The notes: generated from the letters alone by a model not told the origin. A DNA stretch of 63,176 nt from Methanobacteriota archaeon (GCA_004195635.1 PSPT01000006.1:1-63176); one strand, 5' to 3'. Positions 8,939-17,945 are shown, counted from the stretch's first letter. Made by a program: numbers and translations.

Positions 8939-8948
8939 GGGCAAAGCC

Positions 8949-9755
8949 TCATGCGATTCTCTTGACAGTTTCTGGTGTTATTCCTTCTTCGGGAGTGACC
9001 TTGAATGAGATGACTGCCATATTTTCTGGTGCATTGCGGAACTTCTTGATAATCATTCGAGTTTCGAAATCAGTTCCTACCATTACCACTTCAAATTTTA
9101 GAATCATGTCTGCAAGCATTCCCAATTCCATTTCCATTGATTTTGTCAAGGAAGATTCTGAAACTAAACACAATAACAAACCACGATTAAGTTGAGTATG
9201 AGCTTGCATCATTCGCAACATTGACATGACACGCGCAGGGTCTTCACGATTAAAGTAAAAGTCCATGCTATCAATAACTGCTCTAAAATAAGGTCCAAGT
9301 GAGGTGACATCATCGGTTAACTCGGTCAGGAAATCTTCTGTTTCATCATCGACGAATCTAGTTTGAGCAAGACGCTGAACATCGGCCATTGAAAAGCCTT
9401 GAAGACGGTATCGGGCGGCCTGTAAATCTCTTTCCAAAACCCTTGAATTGTATTCTTCGCCCATAGTTCGAACATTGATATCTGTTGGCCAATTATATTT
9501 GTTGAATACATTTAGAATTTGGGGTGCCGATTCTGAAGTTGAGACATATAGGGTATTTTCTGGCTCTTCAGCCGGACTGACGAATTGCTTTGCAAATAAT
9601 TCCGCACCACTACCGGTTGCTACAACTGCCAATATCATGAAGCCTCGAGGAATCCCTCCTCTCATTTCACGGTCGAACTTTGGCACACCAACACTGCCCA
9701 TTACGCCAAAAAATTCCTCATCATCCGAGGAGAACTTTACTTCTTTTCTTGCCAT
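8949..9755 (-). CDS. KaiC/RadA-superfamily protein with degenerate Walker A
   Basis: A 268-residue RecA-fold protein related to the single-domain KaiC-like (RAD55) family. The start region MRGGIPRGFMILAV is the usual GGIPxGxxxLI lead-in, but the P-loop that follows reads ATGSGAEL (about 46-53) instead of GxxGxGK(T/S). The phosphate-binding Lys is Ala and the following Thr/Ser is Glu. A Walker B-like AVIDSMDFYF (about 150) retains Asp. ATP hydrolysis is therefore unlikely. GAGG 8 nt before ATG 9755 sets the start, and the gap to the preceding gene is 10 bp. With the active paralogue and the second degenerate one it probably forms a complex. Confidence 0.7.
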   Translation of the reverse strand: MARKEVKFSSDDEEFFGVMGSVGVPKFDREMRGGIPRGFMILAVVATGSGAELFAKQFVSPAEEPENTLYVSTSESAPQILNVFNKYNWPTDINVRTMGEEYNSRVLERDLQAARYRLQGFSMADVQRLAQTRFVDDETEDFLTELTDDVTSLGPYFRAVIDSMDFYFNREDPARVMSMLRMMQAHTQLNRGLLLCLVSESSLTKSMEMELGMLADMILKFEVVMVGTDFETRMIIKKFRNAPENMAVISFKVTPEEGITPETVKRIA

Positions 9756-9765
9756 AATTCACACC

Positions 9766-10350
9766 TCAGTTAATAACGACCTGCCCTCGGTCAACTAAAT
9801 CTGTACAGTATAAATCCAAATTAGCCAATACACCAGGTGGTGTTTGATCTGGCACATTCATTATTACTGAAAGAACATCTCTTTGTCTAAATGTATTGAT
9901 GAAAATGTGCAGATATTCGGCAAGCATTCTACCTTCATTGTATATTGCAAGGGCATTTACACTGTCGAGATAAACAAAGTTTCGCTCATAAGGTGTCGTG
10001 CGTATATGGTAAAGAGTCCGCAATAAAACACTCTCAAGCATAATTGGAGAATCAACATAGGTGATGTTATCGTATTGAGATTCGGTTCCTCCAAGAATAC
10101 CGGATGAGACAAGATCAATGAAGTGAATTCTCTCTGTGGAAATTCCAATTCCTTCCAATGCCTGAATTATTTCTGCAGCCCCGCGGCTTGCCGATATATA
10201 GACTCCACCCATCTCAAACATTTGCATTAACGGGAGTAAAACACTGGCAGTGACCATGAAGGCATTTGAAGTTCCAACTCGAACTTGAATGGCGCTATTT
10301 AGTGATACCTCCGAGAGTTGCTCGGCAATTCGCTGGTCAAACTCAATCAA
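9766..10350 (-). CDS. Short RecA-fold (KaiC-like) protein without a P-loop
   Basis: A 194-residue protein in the middle of the KaiC-like operon. The fold is suggested by alternating beta/alpha segments (GGVYISASRGAAEIIQAL, NFVYLDSVNALAIY, DVLSVIMNVPDQ) that parallel the Walker B region and following strand of KaiC-like ATPases. Where the Walker A should lie there is VRVGTSNAFMVTAS, with neither Gly-rich loop nor Lys. YLDSVNAL keeps the Walker B Asp. The frame begins with a TTG at 10350 preceded by GGAGG 7 nt upstream, a good initiation site. It is probably a non-catalytic partner of the intact ATPase just upstream. Assignment is by fold pattern and context. Confidence 0.6.
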   Translation of the reverse strand: MIEFDQRIAEQLSEVSLNSAIQVRVGTSNAFMVTASVLLPLMQMFEMGGVYISASRGAAEIIQALEGIGISTERIHFIDLVSSGILGGTESQYDNITYVDSPIMLESVLLRTLYHIRTTPYERNFVYLDSVNALAIYNEGRMLAEYLHIFINTFRQRDVLSVIMNVPDQTPPGVLANLDLYCTDLVDRGQVVIN

Positions 10351-10373
10351 TATCTCACCTCCACATTTCTAAC

Positions 10374-11138
10374 TCATTGCCCTGTTACAGAGCCCCACTT
10401 CAACATCGGCGTCATCATGACTCCGAGTGGAGTCAATTCGAAAGCATATTTCGCACGGCTATGTCCGGTCCCGCGCATCTTTACGACTTGTATGTATCGT
10501 AGCAAGTGGCCCATTCGCTCAATGTCTCCTAAAACAATTATCCCATCTGCAATTGCTTCCTCAACACCAAAGGAAGACCAAAGTGCATTTTCAGAAGCAG
10601 AAGTAATTTCCGAAATTAATATTGTAGTGCAACCAAGGGTCGCCAATTTCTTACCCAGCGTGAACAAGAAATCTCGAATTAACTGCTCTGAACGAATTTT
10701 ATAACAAAGAGTTGTTACCGAGTCAATAACTAATCGTGTTACACCAATTGTATTGACAATATCGGTGATTGCCTTAATCAATGCGTGAACATCCTCCAGT
10801 TCAAAACTAGTTTTCTGCATTCCCAGCCAAGAATACAACACGTCCATGTCAAATACATTGATTAGGCCTGTATCTACCATCTGCATGTCAAAGAATTGGA
10901 ATTGACGAATATTTTCAAGTAATTTTACAGAGGGCTCCGTTGCAGTGAAATGGGCACATGCCTCTCCGGCTAATGCGCCTCGCACAAGAAATTCCATACC
11001 CAATGTAGTTTTACCACTTCCACAGGTACCAGAAGCCAAAACAGTTGAACCATAAGGGATTCCGCCTTTTAATATCTCATCCAAGCCATGTACGCCCGTG
11101 ACACATCTGTCACGCGAATAGGAGGTAGAGGGTATCAT
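10374..11138 (-). CDS. KaiC-like (RAD55/RadA superfamily) ATPase, intact
   Basis: A 254-residue single-domain RecA-superfamily ATPase. It has the KaiC-type beginning GVHGLDEILKGGIPYG (15-30), an intact Walker A GTCGSGKTT (37-45), TATEPS at the position of the catalytic Glu pair (about 65-70), and Walker B TRLVIDSVT (134-142). In archaea such proteins act as regulatory or motor-associated ATPases (ArlH of the archaellum is one). It lies 67 bp downstream of the pilin-like gene and is followed within 23 and 10 bp by two relatives that lack functional P-loops. No Shine-Dalgarno is visible before ATG 11138. There is one KaiC domain only and no KaiA/KaiB nearby, so a circadian role is not implied. 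Confidence 0.8.
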   Translation of the reverse strand: MIPSTSYSRDRCVTGVHGLDEILKGGIPYGSTVLASGTCGSGKTTLGMEFLVRGALAGEACAHFTATEPSVKLLENIRQFQFFDMQMVDTGLINVFDMDVLYSWLGMQKTSFELEDVHALIKAITDIVNTIGVTRLVIDSVTTLCYKIRSEQLIRDFLFTLGKKLATLGCTTILISEITSASENALWSSFGVEEAIADGIIVLGDIERMGHLLRYIQVVKMRGTGHSRAKYAFELTPLGVMMTPMLKWGSVTGQ

Positions 11139-11205
11139 GGGAACAATCCACCGACATGGGAGGGAGTTGATGAAGGATGCGCTTGATTAGGCAATAAAAT
11201 ACACA

Positions 11206-12276
11206 TCAAATATCACCGGGTGTTGGAGCCGAAGAAATATTCCAACTCGTTTGAAGAGATGTGTCCCCGCCATTCCAGACTATGCTATCACCTGCGCCAA
11301 TACCCCATGATGGGTCCCACGAAATTATGTAAATTGTAGAAGGAGATGATAACTCGTCAGCTCTTGTCACACGTAATATTCCCTTGACATCTCCGAGCCC
11401 GTCTTGAGTCCCCACCCCGAGGACTCCCGTTGAAGAAATATCCCAAACAAAGGAAGCATTGCCACTTTCTTGCAAGTCAGGCCAACCAGTAAAAATTCCA
11501 CAATCCCCGCCTGCCAATACACCTTCCTCAAACAAAACACTTGTCGTGCTTGCGCCGTTGGTACTGCTAATTCCCCAGCCAGTCAAATCTATTGCGAAAC
11601 TATGAGGGTTGTAAAATTCTATCCATTCGGGGTTGCCGCCGGTTGGGCGAGTGAGAAATTCTGTGAGTTGGACTTTCGCAAAATACGACGAACTGTCATG
11701 GATTTCTACGGTCAGCCGCACCAACTCATCTTCTAATGCAAAAATGCGGCTGGCGATAGCACTATTTCGAGCGGTCGTCCTCGGTGTGCCGTCGGCAAAA
11801 ATCACATGATCAATGCGCGATTGATTTTCGCTTTCAATAACGCGAATAGAAAAATATAATTCATTATCATCAGAAAGACCAATTCCTCGCATCATTTGCT
11901 GACGTGTTACATTATGAAGTGCATCTATTTTTTCAACTACAATATTTCCCGTCTCATCAACCAAACCTGGAAGAAGGTCGCCCTTAATCAAAGTAGAAGC
12001 ATTTTGCGTCTCCCAATTAGCAGTAGCATTATCTAAATCTCGTTCACCATTTTGCCAAGGCACAAACCAACCACCGTCATTTGTTAATCGCTGAAGTCCT
12101 TCGGAAGCCGAATTATCGAGTCGGTCGAGAGAGGGGTTATTGGGACCCAAGTTGATTTGAGTTAGAGATAAAAATGAAGTTAGAACCATCAGGAAAAGAA
12201 TGAATGCAGATAGGAACTCAATAACTGCAGTCACCCCATCTTCATCCGCGGCGAAGCAGTTGCTACGCCGAGTCAT
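11206..12276 (-). CDS. Pilin-like N-terminus fused to a lamin-tail domain, exported
   Basis: A 356-residue protein. Residues about 10-38 resemble a type IV pilin-like (class III) signal: basic/polar head, acidic DEDG, then V-T-A-V-I-E-F followed by a long hydrophobic helix (LSAFILFLMVLTSFLSL). The middle is a polar extracellular region. About residues 195-240 hold a lamin-tail domain signature (LTEFLTRPTGG, WIEFYNP, IDLTGWGIS, then TNG), continuing to the C-terminus with Trp/Gly-rich strands. ATG 12276 is chosen over the upstream ATG because GGAGG lies 5 nt before it. A TATA-like GCTTATTTG near 12311-12319 precedes it. It heads the KaiC-like operon, so a surface filament or adhesin role is inferred. 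Confidence 0.65.
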   Translation of the reverse strand: MTRRSNCFAADEDGVTAVIEFLSAFILFLMVLTSFLSLTQINLGPNNPSLDRLDNSASEGLQRLTNDGGWFVPWQNGERDLDNATANWETQNASTLIKGDLLPGLVDETGNIVVEKIDALHNVTRQQMMRGIGLSDDNELYFSIRVIESENQSRIDHVIFADGTPRTTARNSAIASRIFALEDELVRLTVEIHDSSSYFAKVQLTEFLTRPTGGNPEWIEFYNPHSFAIDLTGWGISSTNGASTTSVLFEEGVLAGGDCGIFTGWPDLQESGNASFVWDISSTGVLGVGTQDGLGDVKGILRVTRADELSSPSTIYIISWDPSWGIGAGDSIVWNGGDTSLQTSWNISSAPTPGDI

Positions 12277-12513
12277 AACCGCCTCCATATTTACTGAGCC
12301 GGCGGAGTCACAAATAAGCCTGTGCTTGTGAAAGTCGGCAATTATTGACTTTCACATCCCTAATGTCATCGGAGAAGCAGAGGGTGAGGAAAATGAACAT
12401 GGAATTAGAGAGGAGAGGGGAGCGCTGTGTATTGGTGGCTAATTGTAATAAAAAGGCGAAAATGGACATTAATCGCCGAACTCTATTTGAGGGTCGGATG
12501 TAACCCAAACATA

Positions 12514-15498
12514 ATGAGGTGCAACCGTGACACACTTCACTCTTACCGCTTAGCGGTTAAGAGAGGGAAAAAGAAGGCGATATTTTTCACCCTCACGATG
12601 CTCATTTCTAGCCTTGCAGGACTTGCCAGTGTACCAATTGTTAGTGCAAGCAAACCGGGAGATTTAGCGATTCAAACCGGCGTTGTCCCTCTCGCCGAAA
12701 CTAATTATTCCCAATGGGATGCCTTTTATCCGCAAATAGTTGTTCAAAACCTAGACGATTCTTCGGCTTTGGCAAGAACACTCATTTGGGATACTTGTGC
12801 TGGCGACCATTCGGTTTCTTTTTGCGCAGGTCAACAAAAGAAGACGGGGACGATAACAACTCCACTTTTACTTCCGAACCAAGTTAAGGCTATTGCTTTT
12901 GAATCCTTCTTTGAATATTATGAAAACCCCGGACAATATACGATTGTATTCCGGTTTTCTCTTGAAGACACCAACCCTTCGAATGACAAATTGGCATATA
13001 CCTTTACTCTCGTTGATGAGTTTAAGGATATTGAATTATTCGAGGAAGTGGATATTCGCCCTGCTGATAATGACTATGCGCGTTATGAAGGAGAATGGAT
13101 TTACAATACCGGCAAAACATACCCATTCTCAATTGAAGGAATTGTCACATCTTGCGTAGGCTGTCAATTTGAGGCAGATATTGGTTGGCAATTACTCGAT
13201 GATAATTCAACTATTATTGCCAGTGATATCAAGACTATCACCAACCCTGGTGGTGAATGGGGTCCTCAACTGTTCAATATTTCAATGCCTGAATTATTTT
13301 CCCCTCAAACCGGTGAATTCACATTACGTTATGGAGTAATATCTTCACCCGACGACCAAAATGATTACAACGACTTGACAACAACTCAAGTTATTTTTGA
13401 CAATACCATGGACATGGCTATTGAGCAGATGTATCCTGCTTATCAACCGAGTTCATCCTCATATTTCTATGGTGAAGATGCGGTTGAAGTTATTGTAAGT
13501 AATAGCGGTAATGTCAGCATTAGTAATATTACATTAGCATTGGAAATATTCAATGTCTTTGATGACTTTGAAAGCGGACCATATAATTGTGAAAACATTA
13601 GTATTGCACCAGGGGGCAGTCATAGTTGCAAATTTGATTTATTTGTACTCGGCTCAAAGAAAATTAAGGTTTCTTTACCAACATCTTTTGGTGCAATTGT
13701 TGATGCTAAGCCAGCAAACAATTCCTTGATCGAAGTGGTTGATATCACAACTGGATCAATTAGTCCAGCGGCATTTCAAGGTGATTCATCTGGACTATAC
13801 GATACCTCAGATGAAATAATGCTCGTTTCTACCGTCGCAAGTACTGCTGCAAAGCCACTAAATTATACTTGGTTTTTAGCCGGTTTTATTTCATTTGGAA
13901 ATACTTCAATCACTACCTTTAATGCTTCAGACCTTGGCATGGGAGACCATATGTTCATGGTACGTGTTGAAGATGCGTTGGGTAATATTGCCAACGCCTA
14001 TACCTATCTTACGATTTACAATCGAACCCACCTTGAAGCAGGAGATTGGGTTGTAGGCGAGGCTATTACACGGGCAAATGCAGAATTGAATGGAGCGATA
14101 AATATGCCAATATCAGGAGTGAGTTATAATCTACCAGCAGGGGATTCAGCACTTTCAATTTTGACCCTTGAGGTAGTAAATACCGATGACCCAACCGGGG
14201 ACCCCCTAATGGATTGGATGGGCCTTGACTTTAATTTGACAAACATGATTCCGAGTACAATAAATCGTACACAATTACAATTGTTCCGCCTACCAAGCAC
14301 AATTAGCACTCAATGGCAACCTCTTGAGGAGGAGGCAGTTTGGTCAGTATACGATGAGGTGAATGCCTCATTAGAATCCTCTCGAGGAGGTATTTTTCTA
14401 CTTGTTGGCGTATTACCGGAAATTGTAGTAAGCCCAGGTAATGTGGCAATAGATCTTCAACCAGGAGGGTTTTTGAAAGTACATTGGCAACCAACGGGTG
14501 AATTAGACAACCCTTATTTCGGTGGTTGGCAAGTGTTTAGAGATACGATGCCCGTAGAGGCAAACTTGCCCTTCCCTATGATTTCTGAAGTTAGCAGTAT
14601 TTCCTTATGGAATCAAATTGTTGCGAATAGATTGGTAGCAAATATGACGGCATACGATAATGAATGGCATGATCCAATTTCAGTAAATACTGGAGATTGC
14701 GTGTCATACCTTATTTTCCCAATAGACCGTCAAGGCACATTAGATTTCTCAAGAGGGGCTGTTTCGGGGATCTCAAATGAAAGTGGCATATTGGATTCAC
14801 ACCTAACTTGTGGAGATAAAATCGCTCCTGACACCGAAGTCCTCAACTTTAGAGGCACAGATACTTTCACCAATGATTCTGAATGTTGGTCTTGGTATTT
14901 GGATTGGAATAGATGCTATGTGGTCAACCTTACTTGGACTTGGCCAGCATACGAGATAGATGGAGCAAGAACTTACAACCTTTATCGCTTACAATTAAAA
15001 CCTGAAAATGTTAATTTGGCATTACTGGAACCAATTTTGGATAATATCAGTTTTAACGAGAGTAGTGCAGGTTCGTTTGAAGATTACGGGTGGCTACATG
15101 ATGGGCCACTGCCTTACCACACTTACTACTACATCCTCGCTCCAGTTGATGAAGTAGGTAATGGATTGATGGTCCATTCTATGGGAGAGGGGAGCATTGC
15201 TAAGGTATATGTTGAAGACCAATACTGGTTGTATAGAGATTACCTAATTCCTGAGCCTCCACCGCCTGAAGAACCACCGGGTGGAATCGAATATCTTGGC
15301 ACGGTAAACGAATATCTTGAAGATGAAACCTTCCAAATTGCTGGAATTGTTTTCATTATTTTCCTCATAATAAACATGATTGGCCTGCCAATATTACGCC
15401 GTAAATCAAAACGTTTCAAGTGGAGGCTAGCAAAGAAACGAAAGAATATGCCTAGTGGCGAATTTGATGATGATGAGTTTGCTGAGTTCTTTCAATAA
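12514..15498 (+). CDS. Large secreted multi-domain surface protein with C-terminal membrane anchor
   Basis: A 994-residue exported protein. ATG 12514 begins a basic head and a signal peptide (AIFFTLTMLISSLAGLA, cleavage near VSAS). The ectodomain consists of repeated beta-sandwich-like regions. Two resemble CARDB/Ig-like units (DIRPADNDYARY, then VEVIVSNSGNVSISN), a region near 480-520 resembles a PKD-like fold (YTWFLAG), and fibronectin-III-like units lie near 660-720 (LKVHWQPTG) and 810-900 (VNLTWTW, TYNLYRL). A Pro-rich linker PEPPPPEEPPGG precedes a single transmembrane helix (about 945-965) and a basic-then-acidic cytoplasmic tail. It is divergent from the pilin/lamin-tail operon. Paired Cys suggest disulfides. 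The function is probably cell-surface binding or structure; no enzyme motif seen. Confidence 0.75.
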   Translation: MRCNRDTLHSYRLAVKRGKKKAIFFTLTMLISSLAGLASVPIVSASKPGDLAIQTGVVPLAETNYSQWDAFYPQIVVQNLDDSSALARTLIWDTCAGDHSVSFCAGQQKKTGTITTPLLLPNQVKAIAFESFFEYYENPGQYTIVFRFSLEDTNPSNDKLAYTFTLVDEFKDIELFEEVDIRPADNDYARYEGEWIYNTGKTYPFSIEGIVTSCVGCQFEADIGWQLLDDNSTIIASDIKTITNPGGEWGPQLFNISMPELFSPQTGEFTLRYGVISSPDDQNDYNDLTTTQVIFDNTMDMAIEQMYPAYQPSSSSYFYGEDAVEVIVSNSGNVSISNITLALEIFNVFDDFESGPYNCENISIAPGGSHSCKFDLFVLGSKKIKVSLPTSFGAIVDAKPANNSLIEVVDITTGSISPAAFQGDSSGLYDTSDEIMLVSTVASTAAKPLNYTWFLAGFISFGNTSITTFNASDLGMGDHMFMVRVEDALGNIANAYTYLTIYNRTHLEAGDWVVGEAITRANAELNGAINMPISGVSYNLPAGDSALSILTLEVVNTDDPTGDPLMDWMGLDFNLTNMIPSTINRTQLQLFRLPSTISTQWQPLEEEAVWSVYDEVNASLESSRGGIFLLVGVLPEIVVSPGNVAIDLQPGGFLKVHWQPTGELDNPYFGGWQVFRDTMPVEANLPFPMISEVSSISLWNQIVANRLVANMTAYDNEWHDPISVNTGDCVSYLIFPIDRQGTLDFSRGAVSGISNESGILDSHLTCGDKIAPDTEVLNFRGTDTFTNDSECWSWYLDWNRCYVVNLTWTWPAYEIDGARTYNLYRLQLKPENVNLALLEPILDNISFNESSAGSFEDYGWLHDGPLPYHTYYYILAPVDEVGNGLMVHSMGEGSIAKVYVEDQYWLYRDYLIPEPPPPEEPPGGIEYLGTVNEYLEDETFQIAGIVFIIFLIINMIGLPILRRKSKRFKWRLAKKRKNMPSGEFDDDEFAEFFQ

Positions 15499-15700
15499 GT
15501 AAACATCTCTTTGCCTTTTCAAGTAGAAATGAAACTCACCTGAGCATCGCTTCACTGCTAGTTAATTATAATCTCTTGAAGAATACTTTCCTACAGGCCT
15601 TTGAAATATCAATTGAGAAAGGACGGAAAAGTAGATGGCTAGCAAATGGCATTTACTCAACCGCTTGGTTTATGGCGGATTGGTAGGTGGGCGGGCTACT

Positions 15701-15786
15701 GCGGTCATCGCATAGCCTGGCCATTGCGCCGGATTGCTAATCCGGTGGGTCTACCCACGAGGGTTCGAATCCCTCTGATCGCGCCA
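15701..15786 (+). tRNA. tRNA-Ser (anticodon GCT)
   Basis: The cloverleaf folds by eye. The 7-bp acceptor stem is GCGGTCA/TGATCGC with one G-T pair. The D stem is GCA/TGC with GG in the loop. The anticodon stem is CCGGA/TCCGG around TTGCTAA, giving anticodon GCT at 15736-15738. A class II variable arm TGGGT-CT-ACCCA (15746-15757) and the T arm GAGGG-TTCGAAT-CCCTC follow. The long variable arm confirms serine; it reads AGC/AGU codons. Discriminator G is 15783 and CCA is encoded (15784-15786). TTTATGG at 15669-15675 is a possible TATA box about 29 bp upstream. No intron is seen. Confidence 0.95.
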
Positions 15787-15800
15787 TGAACTTTTGCATT

Positions 15801-16862
15801 TCAGCGATCGGAGGGAATTGTTTTTGCACGCTTCTTTTTATTGATGAAATAGATGTGCATCACAATAATAATCACCGCAGTAGATACGCCAATCACAATA
15901 GGTGCAACTACCGCAACAAGACCTACAAACATGTAAGCAAGATACACAAGTGAAAGCATAAATGAATGAAATGCTGAAGGCAAACGACCATTTTCATCAA
16001 TACCCTCTTCGGGGTTTATTGCAAAAACCGATGCAGAATACCAAATACCAAGAGCGCCCATCAATAATGCAGCCTTCCAGTCCAAACCATAATCAGGCCA
16101 AATAAATGGAATTGCAACTAAGGACATGAGAAGAATACAATATATTTTGGACTCAAATAATGTCCGATTAGCACCTTTTACATTAGGCATCATTGGAACA
16201 CCTACTTTGGCATACTCTCCACTACGATATAGAGCAAGAGCCCAAAAGTGTGGAGGAGTCCAGAGGAAAATAATTAGGAATAATAACCACGGAATTGGTG
16301 ATGCCAAGTCAAACATATTACTTGACTCAATCACTCCGGATGCTGCTGCTGCCCATCCGATGAGAGGAGGGGTTGCACCGGCGATTCCGCCGACTACGAT
16401 GTTTTGCGGAGTTCTACGTTTCAACCAAATTGTGTAAATGAATACATAATACAATACTGAAAAGAGACACCATGCACCAGCCTTCCAATGCACTTGCCAA
16501 AGCACACCTACGCCTAAAATGGAGATGATAATGCCGAAAAGAAGGGCATGCATCGCACCAATATGGCCGGCGGGAATTGGCCTTTTGGCGGTCCGATTCA
16601 TCCCTGGGTCAATATCACGGTCATACCACATATTGATTGCATTTGCACCACCTGCGGAGAGAGTGCCCCCGACAAAAACTATGAGAGAAGTTTCTAGGGT
16701 TTCCATCCATGTTCTTCCAACACTGGCTATTTCACCCGAGCGTGCGAGCATGTCGTGCATCAGAATCGCACAAATTGCAGTAATCTGCAAGAGAACTATT
16801 ACTCTTATTTTCATCAGCCGCAGCCATACTGTGATGATGCTCGGGGTTTCTTCTGAAGCCAT
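15801..16862 (-). CDS. ctaB: Protoheme IX farnesyltransferase (heme O synthase)
   Basis: A 353-residue UbiA-family prenyltransferase that adds a farnesyl group to protoheme IX, giving heme O for terminal oxidases. The Asp-rich prenyl-diphosphate motif is NMWYDRDIDPGMNRTAKRP (about 112-130). Also typical are QNIVVGGIAGATPPLIGW (about 171-188) and a loop with WTPPHFWALALYR (about 220-232). About nine hydrophobic segments are spread along the protein, and the tail is basic. It lies 27 bp downstream of heme A synthase on the same strand, so the two form a heme A operon for an aerobic cytochrome oxidase. Confidence 0.93.
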   Translation of the reverse strand: MASEETPSIITVWLRLMKIRVIVLLQITAICAILMHDMLARSGEIASVGRTWMETLETSLIVFVGGTLSAGGANAINMWYDRDIDPGMNRTAKRPIPAGHIGAMHALLFGIIISILGVGVLWQVHWKAGAWCLFSVLYYVFIYTIWLKRRTPQNIVVGGIAGATPPLIGWAAAASGVIESSNMFDLASPIPWLLFLIIFLWTPPHFWALALYRSGEYAKVGVPMMPNVKGANRTLFESKIYCILLMSLVAIPFIWPDYGLDWKAALLMGALGIWYSASVFAINPEEGIDENGRLPSAFHSFMLSLVYLAYMFVGLVAVVAPIVIGVSTAVIIIVMHIYFINKKKRAKTIPSDR

Positions 16863-16889
16863 AATTCTAACACCGCCAATTATTTCTGC

Positions 16890-17945
16890 CTACTCGTGGC
16901 GCCCTATAGAGGTGGCTGTTTGAATAGTCACTTTAGCAATTAGGAGCGCATACACTGCAGCAAAGAAGGTACACACACCAAATAATAGGTGAAGTAAGGA
17001 TAACCATTCAACGAAGCCATCCGTTGCAGTAAGGATGTACAAACCACCCACTCCAAGATTGACAAATAAGAGAGCGAGGGACCATCTGAGAGAGTGCGTT
17101 ATGGCTTTGCCTCTTTCTTGCAATTCATCTCCAACCTGCTTTACACCAGCCAACAATATCGCTGCAACAATAATTACGCCAATTCGGTGAATCATTTGAA
17201 CTGAAATTGCAGTTTGTGACACATCGGGGATTATCTCGCCTTGGCATAAGGGCCAACCATCTCCGCCAACACTGCATGCTTGATTGTAATCACCACTGGC
17301 TGTGGATGCGACCCATGCACCAAGAATCAATACTATAAGGACTGAAAATGTAATGATTTTTAGCCATGGAAAAACCGAATTTGCTTGCTCAACAGATATG
17401 TCAAAACTGCGAAATAGGTTATCTGATTTCCTCTCAACTAACATCCACAACCATAGAAGTGAAGCGGCAAAACCAACTGCCAATGAAAGATGTAATGCAA
17501 CCGACCAATCAACATTATCATAACGCACCGTAATGTATCCTGCAACGGCTTGAATGAATAATAATATTGCAGCAACAAATGATAATGCCCGTATCTCTTC
17601 GCCAAATTCATCTCGCTTTGTGTGGCTTAGGAACGCCATATATAGAATTGGAACTGCAATTATCCCGACCAATAATCGGTGAAACCATTCAGAAAAAATC
17701 TGCGGAACTGTGTAGCGGTGATCTGGCCCACGACTATCTATTTGGTCGGGATTATCTGCCCACCATGCACCTTGAGAATCTTCATCTACAAAGGGGTGAA
17801 CTTCACCAAAGCAGGTCGGCCAGTCTGGGCAACTCTCGCCAGCATCGGATATTCGAATATACCCCCCAATTATTATTATGAGAATTGTCATCACAAAACA
17901 AGAGATGGCGAGCAATGCGAGGCGCGACTTTTGCGGCTCCTGCAT
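16890..17945 (-). CDS. ctaA: Heme A synthase (COX15/CtaA family)
   Basis: A 351-residue integral membrane protein with about eight transmembrane segments, oxidising the C8 methyl of heme O to the formyl of heme A. Family features are GGYIRISDAGESCPDWPTC near the N-terminus, a matching second-half segment (GAWVASTASGDYNQACSVGG then WPLCQG), and conserved His in FHRLLVG, HLSLAVG, HRIGVI and HLLFGV that bind heme. The start is set at ATG 17945 because GGAGG (17951-17955) lies 5 nt before it; the ATG six codons upstream has no such site. Both extracytoplasmic loops carry Cys pairs, as in bacterial CtaA of the two-pair type. It pairs with ctaB downstream and is divergent from rpoK. Confidence 0.92.
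   Translation of the reverse strand: MQEPQKSRLALLAISCFVMTILIIIIGGYIRISDAGESCPDWPTCFGEVHPFVDEDSQGAWWADNPDQIDSRGPDHRYTVPQIFSEWFHRLLVGIIAVPILYMAFLSHTKRDEFGEEIRALSFVAAILLFIQAVAGYITVRYDNVDWSVALHLSLAVGFAASLLWLWMLVERKSDNLFRSFDISVEQANSVFPWLKIITFSVLIVLILGAWVASTASGDYNQACSVGGDGWPLCQGEIIPDVSQTAISVQMIHRIGVIIVAAILLAGVKQVGDELQERGKAITHSLRWSLALLFVNLGVGGLYILTATDGFVEWLSLLHLLFGVCTFFAAVYALLIAKVTIQTATSIGRHE

Noticed and set aside
10374-11138. KaiC circadian clock
   Set aside because: Only a single KaiC domain is present, with no KaiA or KaiB; KaiC-like ATPases are widespread in archaea.
11206-12276. Archaellum gene cluster
   Set aside because: No ArlI, ArlJ, archaellin set or chemotaxis genes are near; only the pilin-like N-terminus resembles it.
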